Assembly: GCF_021462225.1 (NCBI RefSeq)
Contig: NC_061804.1
Coordinates: 39,845,475 to 39,909,474 of the forward strand
DNA length: 64,000 bases
Direction of reading: 5' to 3'
Origin: Girardinichthys multiradiatus
Lineage: Eukaryota; Chordata; Actinopteri; Cyprinodontiformes; Goodeidae
Position numbers and translations under genes: made by a program
Notes under the pieces: model-generated
The model's database searches: none
The model's input: only the letters and a program-made list of their open reading frames with translations
What the model was told of the DNA's origin: nothing
Part shown: one piece after another, positions 55,271 to 64,000 of the stretch
How positions within the stretch are numbered: the first letter of the stretch is position 1
How the letters are laid out: every line of letters starts with the position of its first letter

Positions 55271-55576
55271 AGAGGTCCTGTTTGCTGTTTGCCATAAGGC
55301 ACGAAGATGACACAGCAGAAAAAACAAAAATTAATCTAGTAGGCCTAAGCCTACTAAGTCACTAGATTCTATGATCAACTGTGAACTCAGAGGCACGTTA
55401 TTTACATCATCCGGCCAGTTTTCTCTATTCTAAAAGAAAACGAGAAAAATAAGGGACCAGTGTACAGCAAAAGTTCAACAAAAACATCCATATTGCAAGA
55501 AGTGAAAGTTCTACAGCAACTGAGCTGTTAAGAAACTTGTGAAATAGTCTTAAAATAGCCTAACAAATTGACTTAC

Positions 55577-55757
55577 ATCTGTGTGTGGGAATTCCTCTAT
55601 ATAGACACCATATATATGCATCAGAGAGACGAAAAAGGCAATGGTTGTGTAACAGGTTACAATGCAGCTGTGGTTAATATAGATTCTTTCCACGGCGACT
55701 GCTGCCTGCAGATCTGACTTCCTTTCTTTTTTCTCTCTCTTGTTGAAGTCGGCAAAC
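55577..55757 (-). CDS. Candidate orphan exon with a membrane-spanning segment
   Basis: On the - strand: acceptor CCCCACTCTGAAG, 181 nt open, donor GAT|GTAAGT. The frame in use reads FADFNKREKKERKSDLQAAV, then VERIYINHS and a hydrophobic run CIVTCYTTIAFFVSLMHIYG, ending EEFPHTD. A charged stretch followed by a likely transmembrane helix and strong splice borders make it look like a real exon. I find no partner exons between 55.27 and 57.2 kb and do not recognise the protein. Confidence 0.35.
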
Positions 55758-55759
55758 CT

Positions 55760-57248
55760 TCAGAGTGGGGATTAAACAAATAATTTCAAATCTGACTTGC
55801 AAAGGTAATTAATAAAGCAGTGCATTAGTTAAGTTAATGATAATAGGTTTTGTTTCAAACTGGTATTGTAAATCTATTTGATTAGATGAAACAATAAGTT
55901 GAGTTTCAAGGTCTGTCCAATAACCAGAACACAGGCGTTGGCATAATCCCCAGGGGAGGTGACAGGATGAAGGTAAAGGTGACCTCATCTAAAGCCTCTT
56001 TGACGGATGGCAACTTGTCCATGTATCTTCCTCAGTGGTTCGCAATCTTAAGGCTCTGTGTTAATGGTTGCAGGCTAAGAACTGGTGACTGTGTGCAGCA
56101 TGTTGTGCACAAAAACATTTCTGCATGCTAGCACACTATAAAGCAGCCATGTGAGTTGTAAAGACAGGAGATGAGTGTGAAAGGGGTATTTGGATGCAAG
56201 GAAAAGCTTAGTCTCTCCCTGTTACTAAGTGGATTTCTCCAATGCAGTGAATGGCAGCTGTTCCATATGGTGTAAGCAGGTGAAGCCACAATATACTCGT
56301 CTATGAGAGAGGAAGGATATTGTTGTCCGCACTTAACAGCATCTGAACAGTTCCTTTCTGCGACTGCAGTCACTTTTAGTGAAGAAAATTAGTCTAATAT
56401 TCATCCCCAAAAAGCTGTGAAAGTGAGTTCAGTTACTGTAAAATTCAAGATTAAAAAATACTTCTTTAATTTTAGAAAAAAGCTTTAAAATCCAGCCTCA
56501 GCAGAATGACAAATTAGTCCCCACTGAGATGTTATATTAAATTTGTTCCTTCAGCTTTTAAAGGAGTGAGTTGAGACTAAGCAGAGGTGTGTCTCTGACC
56601 TGCCTTTACAGTCATTTACATGAGAGAGGCTGAGGGCAGAGGCAACAAGGCCTAATAAGCTCAGTAACAATAAACCTTAGTCGGCTTTAACCATTAATGA
56701 GCCAGCAGCTGACAATACAAAAGCAAATCCAACCATAGCAATTGATGCATGTTCTGACTTTGTGCAATGTTATTGTTAGCGAAGTATTGCAAATACATCA
56801 CACCGTCTTGTCTTCTCTGAGAGAAGGGGGAAATTAAGCTGAACTAATCTATAGTTGTGCTTGGTACAGTGAAACCAAGGGATGGTTAAGTCAAGCACCC
56901 CGAGAGCGTGTGCCATATATTATCTCTGATGATCCCTGACAGAGGGGCTCTGGTGGCAGAGGGGGCCTGCAAATTGCTTCCATTGCTGGCTTTGTGCAGT
57001 GGGATCTGAGCAATGACCCTCCCCCCACTATCTTCTTCCTGTTTCTCATGGTTGTCTCACTGCTTCTGCCTATACAATAATAGCTGTCTGAAGACATTTC
57101 ACTGTGTGCTATACAGCAAGCCTCATAAAATGGCGCCCATGGAGCTTGGAAGCAGGAAACAGCACAAAGGAAGACTTTTACTAGTCGTTACATCTCTGGT
57201 TTCAATAGATTTTTGTTATTTTTACCACTGAGATTCACACATAAAATA
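55760..57248. other. No gene supported
   Basis: Mixed AT-rich DNA. Short - strand frames at 56128-56373 and 55924-56026 have no splice support. AAAATGGCGCCC at about 57127 is an isolated CpG-containing start-like word. Confidence 0.35.
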
Positions 57249-57880
57249 CAGGGGTTGGACAATGAAACTGAAACACCTGGTTTTAGACCACAATAATTTA
57301 TTAGTATGGTGTAGGGCCTCCTTTTGCGGCCAATACAGCGTCAATTCGTCTTGGGAATGATATATACAAGTCCTTCACAGTGGTCAGAGGGATTTTAAGC
57401 CATTCTTCTTGCAGGATAGTGGCCAGGTCACTACGTGATACTGGTGGAGGAAAACGTTTCCTGACTCGCTCCTCCAAAACACCCCAAAGTGGCTCAATAA
57501 TATTTAGATCTGGTGACTGTGCAGGCCATGGGAGATGTTCAACTTCACTTTCATGTCCATCAAACCAATCTTTCACCAGTCTTGCTGTGTGTATTGGTGC
57601 ATTGTCATCCTGATACACGGCACCGCCTTCAGGATACAATGTTTGAACCATTGGATGCACATGGTCCTCAAGAATGGTTCAGTAGTCCTTGGCAGTGACG
57701 CGCCCATCTAGCACAAGTATTGGGCCAAGGGAATGCCATGATATGGCAGCCCAAACCATCACTGATCCACCCCCATGCTTCACTCTGGGCATGCAACAGT
57801 CTGGGTGGTACGCTTCTTTGGGGCTTCTCCACACCGTAACTCTCCCGGATGTGGGGAAAACAGTAAAGTCTACAGAGTGT
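57249..57880 (-). mobile_element. Tc1/mariner DD36E (Incomer-type) element, 5' half missing
   Basis: The end CAGGGGTTGGACAATGAAAC follows TA at 57247-57248. The transposase C-terminal half reads on the - strand up to about 57880, where sequence changes to an unrelated repeat. The opposite inverted repeat and the DNA-binding region are absent. Confidence 0.85.
57301..57880 (-). pseudogene. DD36E transposase C-terminal fragment
   Basis: Reading from 57880 down: SGRVTVWRSPKEAYHPDC, RVKHGGGSVMVWAAIS, then a stop (TGA, GACTACTGAACC, around 57680), then an open frame with AVYQDDNAPIHTARLVKDWF and SPDLNIIEPLWGVLEE to the natural end GGPTPY. I count 36 residues between the Asp of DDN and the Glu of IIEPLW, the DD36E spacing. 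The first catalytic Asp region is missing, so the fragment is dead. Confidence 0.85.
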
Positions 57881-57884
57881 GGCT

Positions 57885-58310
57885 CAAGTTCAGCAGTCTG
57901 ACAGCTTCAGGGAGGAAGCTGTTTCTGAGCATGGTGGTCTTGCTCTGAATGCTCCTCAGCTGCCTGCCTGATAGGAGGAGTGGTGGGAAGACTGCTCACC
58001 ACAGTCCTCTGTGCAACCTTTACCACCTCCTGCAGAGCCTTCCTCTCAGCAGCAGTGCAGCTGCCGTGCCATACAGTGATGCAGGTGGAGAGGATGCTCT
58101 CTAATGCACAGTGGAAGAAGCTCCTCAGGACTGAGCTCCCAAGTCTGGCATTCCTCAGTTTTCTGAGGAGCTAGACATGCTTGTGAGCCTTCCTGACCAG
58201 ATGGGAAGTGTTGGGACTCCAGGTGACATCATTGGATATATGCACACCCAGGTACCTGAAGCTGGGGACCACTTCCACAACTGTAATTTTATAAAAGATG
58301 GATCCAATAC
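57885..58310 (-). repeat. LINE-derived or unclassified fish repeat
   Basis: CTTCAGGGAGGAAGCTGTTTCTGAGC, GAATGCTCCTCAGCTGCCTG, GGAGAGGATGCTCTC and CTCCAGGTGACATCATTGGA form a block I recognise as a common fish interspersed repeat, probably LINE-derived. It abuts the broken DD36E element. Confidence 0.5.
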
Positions 58311-58428
58311 TTCTTCTGCAATAGTAACTTTGTCCTTTATTGAAAGTTCAAGAATCAGGTGGATGCTTGTTTGCTTTGTTTTTGACTTCTGTAGACCTCC
58401 CTGTGACATATCCATAGGGCTGTGTGTA

Positions 58429-58429
58429 G

Positions 58430-58470
<41 letters not shown>

Positions 58471-58484
58471 TGTGTGTGTGGCAA
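58429..58484. repeat. (TG)n microsatellite
   Basis: About 25 TG units with TC and TT interruptions. Confidence 0.95.
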
Positions 58485-58507
58485 GCGACTGGTTCCTTAC
58501 AGCTGAA

Positions 58508-59000
58508 GCTCATCGAGTCCAGTCAAGAGGAGCTTAAAGAGGGGCAGCTTCCCTGAGGCAGATGATAGATCATTTTTATTTACTGAGTGGTAATCAGGCC
58601 TCCTTTTGTTTGTTGCTCACGCTCATCTTATGTCCCTAGCTTACCTCCTTGTTGTCCTTCTTCCAGTCTGTCGGTCCTTCCCTGGATCTCAGTCCGCTGC
58701 CTCCCTGCCATCGGAGTTGATTGGAGAACTCTTTTCAAGATTCCCTCTGTTAATCTTCTCACCGTCCCATATGGGTTGTCTGCCCGCCTGGATTAATTGT
58801 CCAGACTCCTGCATAATTTCACCACCACAACTCACCTGTCTGTCCACCCTCCAACACTTCACCTTCCATTCCATCTCCTCCTGGCCTCCTGGAAGAAAGA
58901 AAGGCTCATTACCAACCTAAATTGCTCAACCCAGAAGAAACAATTACTTGTATCAATAAACCGTCTAAACCTTCCTCTGTAGTTGTTGCCTGCACAAGGG
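58508..59000 (+). repeat. Unclassified pyrimidine-rich repeat, same family as 13380-14035
   Basis: AGAGGAGCTTAAAGAGGGGC, GGTAATCAGGCCTCC, C/T-rich body, AATAAACCGTC, then TGTAGTTGTTGCCTGCAC. The order of motifs matches the copy at 13.4-14.0 kb. Confidence 0.45.
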
Positions 59001-60490
59001 TCTCACATAACACCAACATCCCGATCCTGTTTCCATGACTGCTATAATAAGCCTTATTTGGGTCTGGGTCACTCATAGCTCAGGGTTCCAACTGTATTTT
59101 CTACAGAGAGAAGAAGCTCTCCTGATCTGCTTTCTCCTGATGTAAAACCCTACAGAGATCAGTGGAATATATTGAAAGGCACTGCCAACAGGAAGGTGTT
59201 AAAATATAGAGTAAATAATTAAAAATATTAAATGAATGAATAAAATAAATCAATAAATAATGATGGACTGCAGACCTATTCAAGTTATACCCCACCTCTC
59301 ACCCACTGACTGCAGATAGGCACAAATCCAGGTCAGGATTATTGATTATTAGTATAGAAAATGGATGGATGGATAAAAAATAAGTAGCTATTTTTTAGGG
59401 ATTTTTCTCTCTGGTAATCAGTTATAGACTGTTGGTGCCAACCTCCTGCAGTTAATCAGCAAGAAGTAGGACACACCCTTGACATGTTTCCAGTCCATCA
59501 CAGGTCAACAAAGAAACAGACAAGACAGGCAGCCATGCAAATACTGACACATAATGGCAGTTTAGTATTAGCAATTAACCTGACATGCATGATTTTAGAC
59601 CATGGGAGGTAACTGGAGTACCCATAGAGAATCCAAGCATGCATTGGGAGAACATGCAAACTGCACAAAGAACACTCCCATTAGGGATTTAAACTGATTA
59701 AACACCACCCAATAGACCTCTCCCCACCACCACAAAAAAAAAAGAAAAAAATATCTGATGTATAAATAAGAATTATTTGAACTCTTTAATACCTTTCACC
59801 ATTCGTAAACCTAACCAGATTTAGAGTCACATGGACAAAAACAGTAATCCCTTTTAAACCTACGATTTGATGTTAAGATACAAAGCTATCTTTACTAAGG
59901 TATAATAAAGACAGCTTTATTTAACTTACAACAGGCCCTTTTTAGTTCTTAGTCTTTAAAAACAATAAAATAGTTAAAAGCCAGAATTAGGAATTTATAT
60001 ATAGAAGATGACTGTTACCCTACACTGGATAAATGCTTTGCAGTAATTCGGTTGTTCTCTATAAATGAGGCCTACTTTGGCATCCTCTTCATGTTTTTCA
60101 AATTGCTCCGGTATAGAAAATTAAGTTGATAATCATTATCTGTATCTGCTTTATGTTATGGTTCTGCAACAAAGAAAATATGTTTTAGCTTAGATTATGT
60201 TAATGTTTGGTTTTTTTTTTGCAAACAATGCCTAACCCTTAACTAACGATGACACTTTTATTAGATGATTCTAGAATGTTGCTGTATTTAATTGCATTTT
60301 AGATATCTCTTTTTGTCATCTACAATGTAAATAATGTATTCTAAAATATATATTTTGTTGTTTTTTAATAAATGAATTAGTATTATTATTCTATGTATTA
60401 TCTTGATTGCTGCCCAGAAGAACAGGAACTGAATGCTGCCTACTTCTAACAGCCAAGGCAATAAAAGGTGGTCGTGTCAGACTGATAACA
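59001..60490. other. Intergenic with decayed SINE-like repeat (59280-59720)
   Basis: AAAATGGATGGATGGAT at 59355 and CAGTCCATCACAGGTCAAC to GAGAACATGCAAACTGCAC (59490-59670) belong to the GGAGTTTGCATGTTC repeat family. No gene is supported. Confidence 0.5.
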
Positions 60491-60495
60491 GCTCC

Positions 60496-61089
60496 TGTTA
60501 TAATCTGCCCATGTTAGGTCCACGGTTTTGTGTGCTGTTTACCTTCTTTGCACTGCCATGTTTTTCGCTTGCTTTATTTCAGTTCATTCATATTTATTAG
60601 ATTCGTTCTGTTTAGTTTTTGTTACTTCCCTGGATTGCGGTGTTAGATGTGTTAGTTTATATTTCCTAATAGATCTGGTTCCCCCGTTAATGTTCTTTAG
60701 TTAGTATCATTGTTTACTTGCTTCAGTTCACTCAGCTGTTTTTTGTTACCTCCCTGTTCCCCATGCTCATCTGTGTTAATTAGTCACTCTCCCTCAGTTC
60801 TCCGGCATTTCTTCTCCACCAGCTGCTCCCGATTCTCTCCCTGATTACCTCCCCTAGTTCATTGGTCCATACTCCACCTTCCTCAGTTTTTGAACTTTCT
60901 GTTCTTCATTGTTTGCCACTGGTTTCTGCTGATATCTACCCTGAATGCTGTCTTGTATCTTCCCTGTCATGTTTCGTGTTCAGCCAGTCTGTAAGTCTTT
61001 TGTTCATTGTTATTATTAAACTACTCACCATGCGGCTCCCGTCCTCATGTATGCACTTCGTTCCTGCTTCATCTCTACACACCCTGACA
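60496..61089 (+). mobile_element. Solo LTR (594 bp) with 5-bp target duplication GCTCC
   Basis: Starts TGTTATAATCTGCCC and ends CTACACACCCTGACA (TG...CA), flanked by GCTCC at 60491-60495 and 61090-61094. No internal region is present. An ATTATTAAAC word near the 3' end may serve as poly(A) context. It lies about 350 bp upstream of the igsf5-like 5' exon. I do not assign a retroelement family. Confidence 0.75.
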
Positions 61090-61419
61090 GCTCCATTCAT
61101 TGTAGGAGGCAAACGAGGAAGCTGTTTTCAAGGTCTTTTACATGAACCATTCTGCTTTTTTTATTCCATATTGCCAAGAATATTCCATATATTCCAGATC
61201 GGTTTTCTAAGAAGCATCTTTATGTTGAGCGAACTGTTTGCTCCGTAGAAAGAAAAAAAAAAAAATCAAGCGAACTTCAAGAAATACAAGAAAAAACAAA
61301 AATATTCTTTTGATATAAAAAGATGATGAAACAAGTATCATACATTACACTAGTTCATACCAGAACTTAACCTCGCAGACAAATGTACCGCCTAATTTCC
61401 TCTCTGCTGACACACCTCC

Positions 61420-61616
61420 TCTTCACCTGTCAGGTGTGTCTTCTGATAAAGAATTTGTGGCTTTATTACTCAGTGACGTGTGTGCTGACCAGATAAAGGT
61501 TGGCTTTCAGAGACCAAGGTTGAACCTTGGTCTCTGTGTCGGGTTGGGTCCCACCTGCTACTCCAGGAAATGTAGGTCTGATCAACAGCACAGTCCACGG
61601 CAGGAGCACTTCCGCA
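61420..61616 (+). promoter_or_regulatory. Probable 5' UTR exon and proximal promoter of the igsf5-like gene
   Basis: A strong donor, CCGCA|GTAAGT, is at 61616/61617, and a matching acceptor, TTTTATCCTTCAG, ends at 61977 just before the coding exon. Upstream is an inverted pair of E-boxes, CACCTGTCAGGTG (61424-61436). Inside the exon is a 29-nt odd palindrome (61508-61536). The transcription start is inferred to lie after about 61440. Confidence 0.5.
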
Positions 61617-61992
61617 GTAAGTTCATCAAATTCAAGATGTGGATAAATATGACTTATGTTTTTTTCAAAATAAGTAAAATATTTCAAACTTTGAAACATG
61701 GAATATATATAGACTACATATATTCCATGTATGTATAGACTTTGTATCGTTTTTATTTGAAATGAATCAACAATGGTTACAAAAGGCATTGCTTTTGAAA
61801 GCTCATATCGTCTTTTTAAAGAGAAAGATAATGTCATCCTTTTTTATGTTTTTTATTTCTTGTCTTTTGTCCTATTTTGTTTTCAGTGTGGAATTAAATT
61901 CTATTCTATTCTATTAGAGTTTTGTCAGATTGATCTACATTTCTTTCATTGATGCATCTGCTGTTTTTATCCTTCAGGGTGACAACACTGAA

Positions 61993-63244
61993 ATGATTGC
62001 TTCCTGGAAATTATGTTTTAGCCTTATGTCCATTTGTTCACTACAATGCAGAGGTCAGTATTCTATTTATAGTTATTTATAAATGTATAAATTGTGTGGT
62101 TGGCCACAACCAGGACGAATTTGAACATGCTAGCATCTGAAAGCGCTTAATGAAAGCATGCAAACGAGCTGAAACTACACAAGCTGACTGTCTACTGTCT
62201 ACACAGACTTAATGTAAAAAAGGACTTTTTACACTATTTACATAGGCCTAAATTTATTTTTAATCTAAATTCCTATGTCTTATAGTTAGAAGCTGATAAT
62301 GCAATATGTAATCTTAAAACCAATCTTTGCATTTGTAGCACTTTATATTTATATGGAAATCTAATAAGTTATTCCTCTAATGCTTCAGCATTAGAACAAT
62401 GTTTCTCAACCTGACCCCAGTGCAGGTTTTGTGAATTATTTTCAGAATTACTTTCTGTTTGAGTTTCGGTCCATTCAAATGCCAACAAAGCAAAGCTAAA
62501 GCTCTTCACAATATTCTCTTACACTAAACAAATACAAGCGTGATTCAAGCATCAGTGTAAACCAACCTTCCTATGATGCAGATACAGTTTAAGGTAAATA
62601 TGCTGGTCATTTTTTGTCAAATTCTAGAAAAAAAAAAGTTTTTTAAAACATAATCAACAATGTTATAAAACATAAACAAAAACATAACTGCTTTTGAAAA
62701 CTTTGCAATCTACTGTATTGTAGTTTATGTTTAACACAATTTGAGAAAATTTTAATTAATGTCCTCACTGACTGGAGCCAAATGTAGCAGAATACTGTTG
62801 GGTGAAACATGAGATTGACTGTCCAGTTTACAAACATAGATATCATATCGACAGCTGCATTTATTTCCAGATCTTATGGAGCATTCAGGTTGCAGAATCA
62901 TTTAAATACTTTTTCTGTGTTGTGTCCAGTGGTGTCACAGAAGCTCCGGCTGGAGCCTCTCAACTCAACAGTGCTGCAAGATTCTGATGTCCAGTTTAAC
63001 GCCACCATTCAGGGAGACTGGGAGGTCACAACCTGGAATGTTGGAGGGATTCAAGTCCTTACAGTTGTCAACTCATTAGATAGCATAATCCCTTCATCTG
63101 ACAGATTCTCTGCCAGATTCTGCCTCAATGGCAGCAAAGGTTGTGTGGAGTTCACCATCCATAATGTCAGCCGAACAGATGCTGGGGACATTGTGTGTAC
63201 TGTACAAGGTTATCAACCACTGAAAGCCCAGCTTTATGTACAAG
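61993..63244 (+). CDS. igsf5: IGSF5-like immunoglobulin-superfamily membrane protein, 5' part
   Basis: Exon 61978-62053 carries ATG at 61993 and encodes a signal peptide (MIASWKLCFSLMSICSLQC); its donor is GTCAGT. Exon 62930-63244 (acceptor TTGTGTCCAG, donor GTGGGG) is phase 1-1, as is usual for Ig domains. It encodes one V-like domain with VLQDSDVQFNATI, DWEVTTWNVGGIQVL and HNVSRTDAGDIVCTVQG. The W at strand C and the DxGxxxC at strand F fit the Ig fold. The layout resembles IGSF5/JAM4, an epithelial tight-junction adhesion protein. Four N-glycosylation sequons are present. The strand B Cys is replaced by Ala, while two extra Cys occur in RFCLNGSKGC. The gene runs off the window; a second Ig domain and the membrane anchor are expected beyond. 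Confidence 0.75.
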
Positions 63245-64000
63245 GTGGGGTCACTACATTAGTTTTTTTCATTGCTTTTTCTTGTGGGTTATATTTTTGA
63301 ATTTAGAAATGCTAAATGTAGCCGCAAAAGAAATGTAGTTCCTAAACTATACTCTGGAGGTCAGGAATGAGCGACTTTCCAAGTCTGGGCAGCTTCTTAC
63401 ACAAACCTTTGTTTACAAATAATAGCTTATAAAAATGCAGTCCAAAACTAGATAAACCCAGAGTAAAAAAGAGAGGCAAAATATTGTAATGATAGTGCTG
63501 GTTTATTTAGGACTACTGTCTGTTTTAAAAGAAACATACAACAGTCCTGTACATGCAATAGGAACATAAGGAAGTTTAGTTATATTGATATTCAGTTACA
63601 AGTTATAGTCTATGGGTAATAATCTAAGTAAACAGATAAATGTAATGATTTGGTACATTGGCAAAAAAATGCTTTGAAAAGCCAAGTCGAACAAAAACTT
63701 TTGTTTAACAAAAAAATAAAAAATTAATTGAACAGTTAAAAAAGGAAGGGAAGTTGTAAGCTATCCTCCAGTTTCTGTGTGTAGAATAATTAAATCAATA
63801 AAGGAATCTGGAAACATTTCATTGTATGACAGGCAAGGTGCAAACCTAAGATGGAGTCCCAGCACCTAACAGTTTACAGTTTAAATAATAAAAGATGCCA
63901 CGTACAAATGTGGTGCTGACTTGTTTGTAACACCTGTGGCAACCTGAAAACATCCTTACCACAAGATGGCTAAACCTCACCTAACATTCTGTACTTCACA
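63245..64000 (+). other. Intron of the igsf5-like gene; no further exon seen
   Basis: AT-rich. No acceptor followed by an Ig-like coding segment appears before the window end. Confidence 0.5.

Overview
The window is nuclear DNA of a teleost fish. It holds intron-split vertebrate genes with GT-AG boundaries and a very high load of fish-type Tc1/mariner transposons, fish LINE and SINE-like repeats and solo LTRs. I see no bacterial, plasmid or phage features. The species cannot be fixed by eye.

Three host genes are recognised. (1) slc37a4, the ER glucose-6-phosphate transporter, runs on the + strand: CpG-rich promoter and non-coding exon 1 near 20.3-20.5 kb, coding exons from 21421 to 37704. 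The constitutive exons encode 428 residues, and a further in-frame 66-nt cassette exon lies at 31486-31551. (2) An HMGN nucleosome-binding protein gene (hmgn1-like, 91 residues, six coding exons) runs on the - strand from 50823 to 44316, with a 3' UTR to about 43.4 kb and a CCAAT/GC-box promoter near 51.0-51.1 kb. (3) The 5' part of an igsf5-like gene lies on the + strand from about 61.4 kb: 5' UTR exon, signal-peptide exon and first Ig-domain exon. It continues beyond the window. HMGN1 and IGSF5 are neighbours on human 21q22, which supports (2) and (3).

A fourth gene, not recognised, lies on the - strand at about 15.0-18.3 kb. Its phase-compatible exons predict a single-pass membrane protein whose cytoplasmic part contains four copies of a 14-residue repeat, encoded by a 42-bp minisatellite. 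One more orphan exon-like segment is on the - strand at 55.6 kb.

Most of the rest is mobile DNA. One DD34E Tc1 family (here family A) is present five times (1-1514, 24997-26311, 31866-33475, 44917-46484, 46779-48347). Its terminal inverted repeats are about 200 bp with internal direct repeats. Copies 1 and 3 have uninterrupted 334-residue transposase frames. Copies 2, 4 and 5 share a 42-nt deletion. Other elements are a DD38E element (9030-10642), a DD36E element (57249-57880), a second DD34E family with four stop codons (35380-36957), several old Tc1 fossils, an hAT BED-finger fragment, LINE reverse-transcriptase fragments, and two solo LTRs with clean 5-bp target duplications. slc37a4 intron 7 is an old Tc1 element into which at least four later repeats have inserted. 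Intron 2 of the hmgn gene carries two family A copies head to head as a large inverted repeat.

Layout: 0-14 kb repeats only; 15-18 kb unrecognised gene; 20.3-38 kb slc37a4; 38-43 kb repeats and unassigned DNA; 43.4-51.1 kb hmgn; 52-61 kb repeats with one candidate exon; 61.4-64 kb igsf5-like. The genes do not form a pathway; they are ordinary chromosomal neighbours.
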